A stretch of DNA of 16,969 nucleotides from an uncultured Eubacteriales bacterium (GCA_905203305.1 CAJKVH010000019.1:1-16969); one strand, 5' to 3'; shown: positions 8,462-14,361, counted from the first letter of the stretch. Notes: generated by a model from the letters alone, not told the origin. Program-made: numbers and translations.

Positions 8462-10108
8462 ATGAAAATTACATTTTTAGGAGCTGCAAAAACAGTTACA
8501 GGTTCAAATTATTTAGTAGAAGCAGCAGGAAAAAAGTTTTTAGTAGATTGTGGAATGTACCAAGGAGCAGCAGAAGACGAGTTTGATAATCAAGCACCAT
8601 TTGATTTTGATGTTAATGAAATCGATTTTATGCTATTAACACATGCTCATATTGATCACTCTGGAAGAATACCAAAATTATATAACGAAGGATATAGAAA
8701 ACCTGTATATGCACATAAAGCAACATGCGACTTATGTAGCTTAATGTTACCAGACAGTGGACATATTCAAGAAATGGAAGTTGACTGGAGAAACAGAAAA
8801 AGACAAAGAAGAGGAGAAAAGATGCTTCCTCCAATGTATACAGCAGAAGATGCAGCAAGAAGTTTAGAGATATTTAAAGAAGTACAATATGGTCAAATTT
8901 TAGAAATAACACCAGAAATAAAAGTAAGATTTAATGATGCAGGACACATGCTTGGTTCAAGTATCATTGAAGTATGGGTTGAAGAAGATGGAAAAACAAC
9001 AAAAACGGTATTTTCAGGAGATATTGGAAATAATGATATACCATTACTGAGTGAGCCAACAATGATAAGTGAAACAGATTATTTAGTAATGGAATCAACA
9101 TATGGAAATCGTCTTCACATAAGAAATGACGAAAAAGCAGAGTTATTCTTAAAAATTGTTTCAGAAACTTTAAATGGTGGCGGAAATGTAGTAATACCAT
9201 CATTTGCAGTAGGAAGAACACAGGAAATATTATATGAATTAAACAAAATAAAAGAAAACACATCAGATGAAGAATTTATAAAAGAATATAAAACTCTTAT
9301 GCGTGCACCAGTTTATGTAGATAGCCCACTTGCAATATCTGCAACAGAAGTATTTAGAGAAAATATGAATTTATTTGATGATGAAACAAAAAATGAAATA
9401 GAAAAAGGAGATAATCCATTAGAATTCCCAGGATTACATTTTACAACAACAGCTGATGAATCAAGAGCTTTAAATGAAAATATTATACCATCAATAATAA
9501 TTTCAGCAAGTGGAATGTGTGATGTAGGAAGAATAAAACATCACCTAAAACATAACTTATGGAATCCAAAAAATACAATATTATTTGTTGGATATCAAGC
9601 ACCAGGAACACTTGGATATAGCATAGTAAATGGAGCAAAAAAAGTAAAAATATTTGGAGAAGAAATTGCTGTAAATGCAAGAATAGAATATATAGAAGGA
9701 TATTCTGGTCATGCAGATCAAGAAGGACTAATGAATTTTGTATATTCATTTAATGGACAAAAGCCAAAACACATATTCCTAATCCATGGAGAAGAAGAAT
9801 CAGAAGAAGTTTTAAAGGAAAAAATAGAAAGTGAAGCAAAAATTCCTGTAACAACTCCAAACTATGGAGAAAAATATGAAATACAAGAAATGCCTGAATT
9901 ATTGTCTACAATAAAAACACATAAACCAAAAACAATAAAAGCAGAAATAGTTCAAAGATTATCAAGATTACAATCACAAATAGATGATATGAAAGCATCA
10001 GTACAAGAAGATCTAGATAACAAAGAATTAAAAGATGAAGATATGTTTAGAATAAAAGAAAAAATGAAAGACCTAGAACAAAGCATATTAAAAATAATAG
10101 AAGGATAA
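8462..10108 (+). CDS. Beta-CASP metallo-beta-lactamase RNA nuclease (YSH1/CPSF-73-like)
   Basis: 548 residues from ATG 8462, preceded by AGGGAGAAGAAG. This family (COG1236-type) comprises zinc-dependent RNA endo- or exonucleases related to archaeal and eukaryotic CPSF-73. Motifs are complete: HAHIDHSG (61-68), metal His in GHMLGSS (162), SGD (185-187), beta-CASP motif A at ESTYGNR (211), motif B His in HHLKH (360-361), motif C in GYSGHADQ (His 417), and a terminal IHGE (His 442). The last 90 residues are a charged helical tail. It is distinct from RNase J at the window start, so this organism encodes at least two beta-CASP nucleases here. Its substrate is not known to me. Confidence 0.93.
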   Translation: MKITFLGAAKTVTGSNYLVEAAGKKFLVDCGMYQGAAEDEFDNQAPFDFDVNEIDFMLLTHAHIDHSGRIPKLYNEGYRKPVYAHKATCDLCSLMLPDSGHIQEMEVDWRNRKRQRRGEKMLPPMYTAEDAARSLEIFKEVQYGQILEITPEIKVRFNDAGHMLGSSIIEVWVEEDGKTTKTVFSGDIGNNDIPLLSEPTMISETDYLVMESTYGNRLHIRNDEKAELFLKIVSETLNGGGNVVIPSFAVGRTQEILYELNKIKENTSDEEFIKEYKTLMRAPVYVDSPLAISATEVFRENMNLFDDETKNEIEKGDNPLEFPGLHFTTTADESRALNENIIPSIIISASGMCDVGRIKHHLKHNLWNPKNTILFVGYQAPGTLGYSIVNGAKKVKIFGEEIAVNARIEYIEGYSGHADQEGLMNFVYSFNGQKPKHIFLIHGEEESEEVLKEKIESEAKIPVTTPNYGEKYEIQEMPELLSTIKTHKPKTIKAEIVQRLSRLQSQIDDMKASVQEDLDNKELKDEDMFRIKEKMKDLEQSILKIIEG

Positions 10109-10135
10109 AATTCTATTTCGGAGACTGAGCTTTCT

Positions 10136-10216
10136 ATTTGGGAATGGATCTAAAATCCCCTTAAAACTCCGTCCCCAAATGGGAATTCCCCTAAAACTTA
10201 AGTCACCAAATGGGAA
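10136..10216. repeat. Imperfect 31-bp direct repeats and palindrome before GH15 gene
   Basis: Two 29-base units, 10157-10185 and 10188-10216, share CCCCT, AAAACT, GTC-CCAAATGGGAA and have a 31-bp period. ATTTGGG (10136-10142) is inverted against CCCAAAT (10174-10180). The unit resembles the CGTCC-C-AAT sequences before gltX and before the gene at 6908. The second copy ends where the ribosome binding site of the GH15 gene begins. No terminator or promoter is clear in this 125-base gap. Confidence 0.65.
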
Positions 10217-10233
10217 AAAGAAAGGATAAAAAA

Positions 10234-12132
10234 ATGGAAAAGTACTTAAATGAGGCAATAATTGGTAATAAAAAAGTATTAGCAACTCTAACTCAAAAAG
10301 GAGAATTAGAAAGACTATATTTTCCAGGAAGAAGTATAAGACAATACATTGATTTTTGCCATGTAGGCGTAAAAATTAATGACTCAGATTTAATATATTT
10401 ACATGATGACATAAATAATGTATATAAACAATATTATGATGTTGATACAAATATATTGAATACTGAAATAACAAATACTTATTTTGAACTTAAAATTTTA
10501 CAAACAGATTTTATACCAATAAAAGAAAATGTTTTAGTAAGAAGATATACATTAATAAATGAAAATTCAATAGATTTAGATATAAAATTTTTAATACATC
10601 AAGGTATATTATCTGACAAAAATAATTTTGTTGGTTGTAATTTAATTGATAATGGAATGGTACAATATGCACATGATTTTATGATATCAACATTTTGTAA
10701 AGAAAAAAAGACATTATCTCATCAAATACACGGTAGTTGGAACAATATAAAATCTGGAGAAATTTGGGATAAAGATTATATTGGAATGTCAAACGAATCT
10801 TCTATATCTTATGATATGGAAATAATAAAACCAGGAGAGAAAAAACAAATTGATATTTGTGTGATGTTAGAGCCACAACCAAACACTATGACAGATTTTG
10901 AAACAGAAATAGAAAGAATAAGAAGAATAGATTTTAATTCTGAATATTTAAAAACAAAAGCATATTGGAGAAAATATGTAAAAACACATGATAAACTTGA
11001 TATGAAAGAACCAAAAAACAGCTATGAAGAAAAAATGGCAGATATATATTATAGAACAATTCTGTTATTCCCACTATTAACAAATTCTGAAACAGGTGGA
11101 ATAATTGCATCTGCAGAAATAGATGAAGACTTTACAAAATGTGGAAGATATGCATATACTTGGCCAAGAGATGCAGTATTTATAACAAGAGCAATGGATG
11201 TACTTGGAATGAAAGAAGAAGTAGATAAATTTTATAAAATATTCTGCAAAAAAACACAAAGCAAAAATGGAATGTGGGAACAAAGATTTTTCTCAGATGG
11301 AAAGTTAGCACCATGTTGGGGATACCAGATAGATGAAACAGCAAGTGTAGTATATGGAGTATATACACATTACAAATATATAAAAGATGAAAAATTTTTA
11401 AAAGAAACATTGCCAATGTGTGAAAAAGCAATAGAATTTTTAAAGAGATATGTAAAAGACATATTAGAAAAAACAAACAAATACCATGTAAGTTATGACT
11501 TATGGGAAATGTGTGAGGGAATTCACATGTATTCTATGTCTGCAATATATGCAGCATTTGAATCAATGATTCAAATATATAAGGTACTTGGAAAAAATGT
11601 TTCGGATTTTGAAAATAATAGATTAAAAGATGAAAAAATTCAAAAATCTAAATTAGAAATAGAAAGACTAATGGTAGAAACAAAAAAATACATAAACGAA
11701 AATATGTATGATGAACAAAGAAAATCATATGTTAGAAATTCAGATGATAAAAAAATGGATATAAGTATTGTAGGTGCAGTTACACCATTTAACGTATTTA
11801 CGGCAAAAGAGAAAAAAGTAGAAAATACAATAGAAAACATAAACTTAAGTCTACGTACATATACAGGAGGATTTAGAAGATTTGAAGATGATCACTATAT
11901 GAATGGAAATCCTTGGCCAATTGCAAATATGTGGATGACTTTATATTACTTAGAAAAAGGAGAAAAAATAAAAGCAAAAGAAACATTTGATTTTGTTGTA
12001 AAAACAGTAAGCAAATTAAACTTTATAGGAGAGCAAGTAGATAACAATACTTTATCAGCAAATTGGGTAATAGGACTAGGATGGAGCCATGCAATGTTTA
12101 TATTGGTATTGGAAAAAATGCTAAATGGATAA
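10234..12132 (+). CDS. Glycoside hydrolase family 15 protein (glucoamylase-like)
   Basis: 632 residues from ATG 10234 (MEKYLNEAIIGNKK) behind AGAAAGGATAAA; an in-frame ATG at 10210 lies inside the repeat and would add eight basic residues. GH15 enzymes release glucose from alpha-glucans or trehalose by inversion. The N-terminal 240 residues form the beta-sandwich domain (GELERLYFPG). The (alpha/alpha)6 barrel shows YAYTWPRDA (306-314), YDLWEMCEG (421-429) carrying the likely general acid, and GEQVD (599-603) carrying the likely general base, plus NPWPIANMWM. There is no signal peptide, so it probably acts in the cytoplasm, for instance on glycogen or maltodextrin. The next gene's ribosome binding site overlaps its stop codon. 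Substrate is inferred from family only. Confidence 0.9.
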   Translation: MEKYLNEAIIGNKKVLATLTQKGELERLYFPGRSIRQYIDFCHVGVKINDSDLIYLHDDINNVYKQYYDVDTNILNTEITNTYFELKILQTDFIPIKENVLVRRYTLINENSIDLDIKFLIHQGILSDKNNFVGCNLIDNGMVQYAHDFMISTFCKEKKTLSHQIHGSWNNIKSGEIWDKDYIGMSNESSISYDMEIIKPGEKKQIDICVMLEPQPNTMTDFETEIERIRRIDFNSEYLKTKAYWRKYVKTHDKLDMKEPKNSYEEKMADIYYRTILLFPLLTNSETGGIIASAEIDEDFTKCGRYAYTWPRDAVFITRAMDVLGMKEEVDKFYKIFCKKTQSKNGMWEQRFFSDGKLAPCWGYQIDETASVVYGVYTHYKYIKDEKFLKETLPMCEKAIEFLKRYVKDILEKTNKYHVSYDLWEMCEGIHMYSMSAIYAAFESMIQIYKVLGKNVSDFENNRLKDEKIQKSKLEIERLMVETKKYINENMYDEQRKSYVRNSDDKKMDISIVGAVTPFNVFTAKEKKVENTIENINLSLRTYTGGFRRFEDDHYMNGNPWPIANMWMTLYYLEKGEKIKAKETFDFVVKTVSKLNFIGEQVDNNTLSANWVIGLGWSHAMFILVLEKMLNG

Positions 12133-12142
12133 GGAGGTAATT

Positions 12143-12647
12143 ATGCTAAAAGAAAATAGAGGAATAACAATGATTTCATTAGTAGTTACTGTAATTGTTC
12201 TAATGATTTTAGCTTCAATTGCTACATATAGTGGAATTTCAACAGTAAGAGATGCAAGATATTATGATGGAATTCATCAAATGAAAGCTATGCAGGCAGA
12301 AGTAAATAATTGGTATGAACAGAAAAAAGATGGTGATGAAAGTAAATGGAATTTAGGAAAGCCAATAACTTCTAGCTCAAAAGAAGAGCAATGTGTAAAA
12401 GCATATACCTCAGCCAAAGAAAACAACTTAACAGGAACAGACATCGGAGGAATTATCCGGCTATAAATATTTTAGTAAAGAGAGTATAAAAGATGATCTA
12501 GACATAGAAGGAATAGATTATGATTTTATAATAAATATAGATACAAGATCAGTTATATTAGTTGATGGAATAAAAAAAGATGAAACTGTTTATTATTCAC
12601 TTGGAGAAATCGAGGGAGAACAGTATAATGTAGAATATAAAGAATAA
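12143..12647 (+). pseudogene. Prepilin-like protein with N-terminal methylation motif, apparent frameshift
   Basis: Start ATG 12143 is fixed by a perfect AAGGAGGT at 12131-12138 that overlaps the GH15 stop. The peptide opens MLKENRGITMISLVVTVIVL: a short basic leader, a Gly-Ile cleavage site and one hydrophobic helix, as in type IV pilins and pseudopilins, but with Ser in place of the usual Glu at mature position 5. This frame stops at 12466. From about 12447 another frame runs on as EELSGYKYFSKESIKDD, then IDYDFIINIDTRSVILVDG and YYSLGEIEGEQYNVEYKE, stopping at 12645-12647. That tail is typical of this clostridial family, so one extra base lies near 12440-12447 (ACATCGGAGG). Unbroken length would be about 167 residues. 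No other pilus assembly gene is in view. Confidence 0.82.
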
Positions 12648-12673
12648 AATATAATAAAAAAGGAGTTAATATT

Positions 12674-13483
12674 ATGACAGATACAATACATGCATTGATA
12701 TTAGGAATAGTTCAAGGTCTAACAGAATTTTTACCAGTATCAAGTTCAGCACATTTAAATCTATTTCCATGGGTTTTTGGATGGGATAAAATATCAGATT
12801 CATTTGATGTTGCTCTTCATTTAGGAACACTTTTGGCAATAATACTATTTTTTTACAAAGATTGGATAAAATTGATAAAAGGAGGTTATAACCAAGTTGT
12901 AAATAAAAAAAATACAGCAGATGGTAGAATGTTTTGGTACATAGTATTTGCAACAATTCCAGCAGGAATATTAAGTTTAATTTTAGATAAAATTGCAGAA
13001 AAAATAATAGGAGACAATCTAAACGTAGAAATGCTTATAATTGCTATAACATTAATTGTAATGGGAATTATTTTATATATTGTAGATAAAAAAGCAAAAT
13101 CAAATGTAGATTACAAAAAAATAACATTAAAACAATCAATGATAATAGGAATGTCTCAAGCACTAGCAGCAGCTTTCCCAGGAGTATCACGTTCTGGAAT
13201 TACAATGACTGTTGCAAGAGCTCTAAATATAGATAGAGAATCAGCAGCAAAATATTCATTTATGCTTGCAGCACCAATAACTTTAGCAGCAGTTATTTTT
13301 GATTTAAGTAGTTTTACATTTGGATTACCTTTTTTAGTAGGGGTAATAGCAAGTTTTATAGTAGGTGTTTTGATAATTAAGTTTTTACTAAATTATTTGA
13401 AAAAAGGAAGCTTTAAAGTTTTTGCGGTGTATAGAGTAATTATTGGTTTAACTGTTATAGGAATATTTTTTACTAGAATATAG
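12674..13483 (+). CDS. uppP: Undecaprenyl-diphosphatase
   Basis: 269 residues, the normal family length. UppP (BacA) is a multi-pass membrane enzyme that removes a phosphate from undecaprenyl diphosphate to recycle the lipid carrier of peptidoglycan synthesis; extra copies give bacitracin tolerance. Both signature regions are present: GIVQGLTEFLPVSSSAHL (11-28) with the (E/Q)xxxE-type Glu, and FPGVSRSGIT (168-177) with the catalytic Arg-Ser. About seven or eight hydrophobic segments follow the BacA pattern. ATG 12674 follows AAAAAGGAG. It lies 26 bases after the prepilin-like gene. Its last codons fall inside the left edge of the tandem repeat described next, so the repeat may have been copied from or inserted at this 3' end. 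No terminator of its own is visible. Confidence 0.96.
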   Translation: MTDTIHALILGIVQGLTEFLPVSSSAHLNLFPWVFGWDKISDSFDVALHLGTLLAIILFFYKDWIKLIKGGYNQVVNKKNTADGRMFWYIVFATIPAGILSLILDKIAEKIIGDNLNVEMLIIAITLIVMGIILYIVDKKAKSNVDYKKITLKQSMIIGMSQALAAAFPGVSRSGITMTVARALNIDRESAAKYSFMLAAPITLAAVIFDLSSFTFGLPFLVGVIASFIVGVLIIKFLLNYLKKGSFKVFAVYRVIIGLTVIGIFFTRI

Positions 13484-13534
13484 AATTTTGTAAAAAAATG
13501 TCGAACGATTTTTATAAAAATTAAGACAAAAGTA

Positions 13535-13562
13535 TTGCAAAAAAATGAGTTTAGTATATAAT
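13535..13562 (+). promoter_or_regulatory. Promoter of small RNA A
   Basis: TTGCAA (13535-13540), 16 bases, then a perfect TATAAT (13557-13562). The element is base-for-base the same in copy B. Predicted start near 13569. Confidence 0.75.
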
Positions 13563-13568
13563 ATAGAT

Positions 13569-13650
13569 ATAAAGCTATGTGCATGATTCACCTAAGTGAA
13601 ACATGAAATAAGAGGTAAAAAAAAGCAGCATCGTGGGGATGCTGCTTTTT
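13569..13650 (+). ncRNA. Predicted antisense small RNA A (antitoxin-like)
   Basis: About 80 nt from the promoter at 13535-13562 to the terminator at 13650. No good open frame. Its 5' half contains GCTATGTGCATGATTCACCT (13574-13593), able to pair with the - strand peptide mRNA over the GTG start and Shine-Dalgarno region (13769-13789): 17 Watson-Crick pairs, 3 G-U pairs and one bulge. A second match, AAATAAGAGGTAAA (13606-13619), repeats AAATAGAGGTAAA at the mRNA 5' end (13796-13808). CATG-A-TTCAC-CTAA-GTGAA-A-CATG (13582-13605) can fold as a hairpin that exposes part of the match. The 3' end is the shared terminator. The role as a translation-blocking antitoxin is inferred. Confidence 0.7.
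13617..13650. terminator. Bidirectional terminator A
   Basis: AAAAAGCAGCATC (13620-13632) and GATGCTGCTTTTT (13638-13650) form a 13-bp stem with loop GTGGG. There is a T run on the + strand side and eight A's (13617-13624) that give a U tract on the - strand. It ends the small RNA and starts immediately after the peptide gene's TAG. Copy B preserves the stem with two compensating pair changes. Confidence 0.9.
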
Positions 13651-13779
13651 CTAATGGAAGAAATCCAAAAGATTTTTTAGTAATTGTAAAAAGTCAAAAA
13701 TAAATTTTAATGCTTTAACTATAGTATGTATTCTTGAAGTTTTACATTTACTTTTTCTCATATGTTTTGCTATATGCAC
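13651..13779 (-). CDS. Small basic amphipathic peptide A (toxin-like)
   Basis: 42 residues, on the - strand, from GTG 13779-13777. The start is set by AAGGAGGTG (13793-13785), whose GGAGG lies 7 bases upstream; an internal ATG would give 36 residues without such a site. Residues 1-16 are basic (KHMRKSKCKTSR) with one Cys. Residues 18-42 are HTIVKALKFIFDFLQLLKNL then LDFFH, a helix with leucine, isoleucine and phenylalanine on one face and K, D, Q, K, D spaced 3-4 apart on the other, as in membrane-active peptides. The stop TAG directly touches the terminator stem. Aligned with peptide B, 28 of 35 residues from RKS onward are identical. I do not recognise the family. Type I toxin is the best guess from layout; a secreted or signalling peptide is the alternative. 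Confidence 0.72.
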   Translation of the reverse strand: MHIAKHMRKSKCKTSRIHTIVKALKFIFDFLQLLKNLLDFFH

Positions 13780-13812
13780 AATATCACCTCCTTTCAAATA
13801 GAGGTAAATTTA

Positions 13813-13845
13813 ATTGTATAACACATAGTGTAAAAAAATTGTCAA
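13813..13845 (-). promoter_or_regulatory. Candidate promoter of peptide gene A
   Basis: On the - strand, TTGACA (13845-13840) precedes TATACAAT (13820-13813). Using TACAAT the spacer is 21 bases, using TATACA it is 19, both longer than the ideal 17, so the -35 may not be the real one. A start near 13806 would place the mRNA 5' end exactly at the end of the direct repeat. Confidence 0.5.
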
Positions 13846-13933
13846 AAGAAGTCGATGAAAAATATTTTTTGTTAGAATATAAAATTTTGTAAAAAAATGT
13901 CGAACGATTTTTATAAAAATTAAAATAAAAGTA

Positions 13934-13961
13934 TTGCAAAAAAATGAGTTTAGTATATAAT
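13934..13961 (+). promoter_or_regulatory. Promoter of small RNA B
   Basis: TTGCAA (13934-13939), 16 bases, TATAAT (13956-13961), identical to copy A. Predicted start near 13968. Confidence 0.75.
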
Positions 13962-13967
13962 ATAAAT

Positions 13968-14044
13968 ATGAAAGTTTAAACATATTTAACCTTTAAGGAT
14001 AAAAATGGTGAAAAAAAAACGGCATCGTGCGGATGCCGTTTTTT
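13968..14044 (+). ncRNA. Predicted antisense small RNA B (antitoxin-like)
   Basis: About 77 nt from the promoter at 13934-13961 to the terminator. GTTTAAACATATTT (13974-13987) is an exact copy of 14167-14180, so the RNA can form 14 uninterrupted pairs across the ATG start of peptide mRNA B. ACCT (13989-13992) then matches the Shine-Dalgarno complement, and ATGGTGAAA (14005-14013) matches 14199-14207 at the predicted mRNA 5' end. These sequences differ from small RNA A, so each RNA fits its own partner. Antitoxin function is inferred from the layout. Confidence 0.72.
14011..14044. terminator. Bidirectional terminator B
   Basis: AAAAAACGGCATC (14014-14026) and GATGCCGTTTTTT (14032-14044), 13-bp stem with loop GTGCG, T run on the + side and nine A's (14011-14019) on the other. 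Relative to copy A, one G-C pair became A-T and one A-T pair became G-C. Confidence 0.9.
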
Positions 14045-14176
14045 CTAATGGGAAAATTCCAAAAGACTTTTTAGTAATTGCAAAAAGTCAAAAATAAACT
14101 TTAATGTTTTTACTATAGTATGTACTATTTTAGAAATTTTACAGTTACTTTTTCTCTTACGTTTGGGTTTAAACAT
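14045..14176 (-). CDS. Small basic amphipathic peptide B (toxin-like)
   Basis: 43 residues from ATG 14176-14174 on the - strand, with GGAGG (14188-14184) 7 bases upstream. The peptide begins MFKPKRKRKSNCKISK, strongly basic with the same single Cys as peptide A, then VHTIVKTLKFIFDFLQLLK and SLLEFSH. The conserved core HTIVKxLKFIFDFLQLLK is uninterrupted in both copies despite many third-position changes in the DNA, and one whole codon (Val) is inserted relative to A, so the frame is kept. TAG ends at the edge of the terminator stem. No signal peptide cleavage site or double-glycine leader is seen. Function is inferred, as for A: a membrane-acting toxin held off by the convergent RNA. Confidence 0.76.
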   Translation of the reverse strand: MFKPKRKRKSNCKISKIVHTIVKTLKFIFDFLQLLKSLLEFSH

Positions 14177-14211
14177 ATTTTCACCTCCTTTCAAATAGAT
14201 GGTGAAACTTC

Positions 14212-14244
14212 ATTATACAATAGAAATAATAGAAAAATTGTCAA
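14212..14244 (-). promoter_or_regulatory. Candidate promoter of peptide gene B
   Basis: On the - strand TTGACA (14244-14239) and a perfect TATAAT (14217-14212), spacer 21 bases. The hexamers are good but the spacing is long, as in copy A, so the -10 may work with another upstream contact. A start near 14205 falls at the end of the direct repeat. Confidence 0.5.
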
Positions 14245-14268
14245 AAGAAGTCGATGAAAAATAATAAA

Positions 14269-14300
14269 TTTTAGCAAATACCTATTGACATTTGCTAAAA
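14269..14300. promoter_or_regulatory. CIRCE-like inverted repeat over groES -35 box
   Basis: TTTTAGCAAAT (14269-14279) and ATTTGCTAAAA (14290-14300), a perfect 11-bp inverted repeat with a 10-base spacer. It covers the groES -35. The outer TTAGCA/TGCTAA is the same as in CIRCE but the inner part is not, and the spacer is one base longer. A second HrcA-type or other repressor site is possible. Confidence 0.6.
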
Positions 14301-14313
14301 TAAGGTATATATT
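14285..14313 (+). promoter_or_regulatory. groESL promoter
   Basis: Perfect TTGACA (14285-14290), 17-base spacer, TATATT (14308-14313). It is flanked by an inverted repeat over the -35 and by CIRCE just after the -10. Confidence 0.85.
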
Positions 14314-14314
14314 A

Positions 14315-14341
14315 TTAGCAGTCTAAAAGAAAGAGTGCTAA
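14315..14341. promoter_or_regulatory. CIRCE operator (HrcA binding site)
   Basis: TTAGCAGTC - 9 bases - GAGTGCTAA, matching the CIRCE consensus TTAGCACTC-N9-GAGTGCTAA at 17 of 18 arm positions (one C to G in the left arm). It covers the expected transcription start, the usual place for HrcA heat-shock repression of groESL. Confidence 0.92.
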
Positions 14342-14361
14342 AAAAGAAAGGAAGGATAGAT

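Larger units (their letters stand above)
13574..13808. repeat. Intra-cassette direct repeats, copy A
   Basis: Left unit 13574-13620 in the small RNA and right unit 13769-13808 over the peptide gene's start and leader, about 195 bp apart. They share GCTAT-TGCA-AT-CACCT and AAATA-GAGGTAAA. The three base differences in the first block are all of the kind that leave G-U pairs in an RNA duplex. Confidence 0.75.
13474..13863. repeat. Tandem cassette copy A (about 390 bp, period 399)
   Basis: First of two direct copies. It matches 13873-14262 closely at both ends and in the middle: AGAATATA-AATTTTGT, the TGTCGAACGATTTTTATAAA block, the small-RNA promoter, the terminator, the peptide gene and TTGTCAAAAGAAGTCGATGA. 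The left edge lies within the last codons of uppP. It holds one complete convergent RNA/peptide module. Confidence 0.9.
13974..14207. repeat. Intra-cassette direct repeats, copy B
   Basis: Left unit 13974-14013 and right unit 14167-14207, 193 bp apart. They share GTTTAAACATATTT (exact 14-mer), an ACCT/CACCT core and ATGGTGAAA (exact 9-mer). Confidence 0.85.
13873..14262. repeat. Tandem cassette copy B (about 390 bp)
   Basis: Second copy, offset 399 bp at the left end (AGAATATA), at TGTCGAA, at TTGCAA and at the right end (GTCGATGAAA); 397 bp at the Shine-Dalgarno site because of small indels. Divergence from copy A is concentrated in the two recognition segments and in the region just before the peptide's -10 box. 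Confidence 0.9.

Noticed and set aside
10210..10233. Upstream ATG for the GH15 gene
   Set aside because: It lies in the second direct repeat and adds only MGKRKDKK; the ATG at 10234 is better spaced from AGAAAGGA.
13596..13704. + strand open frame through cassette A (and its match at 14005-14100 in B), giving similar peptides such as DAVFSNGKIPKDFLVIAKSQK-like sequences
   Set aside because: It reads through the terminator hairpin, has no proper ribosome binding site in A (GTG only), and its similarity is explained by the conserved - strand peptide gene on the other side.
13474..14262. CRISPR array or insertion sequence
   Set aside because: Only two long copies, no spacer-repeat periodicity, no transposase and no terminal inverted repeats.
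14335..14361. GTG start extending GroES by nine residues
   Set aside because: The GTG is part of the CIRCE right arm and has no ribosome binding site; ATG 14362 has both a good site and the conserved GroES N-terminus.
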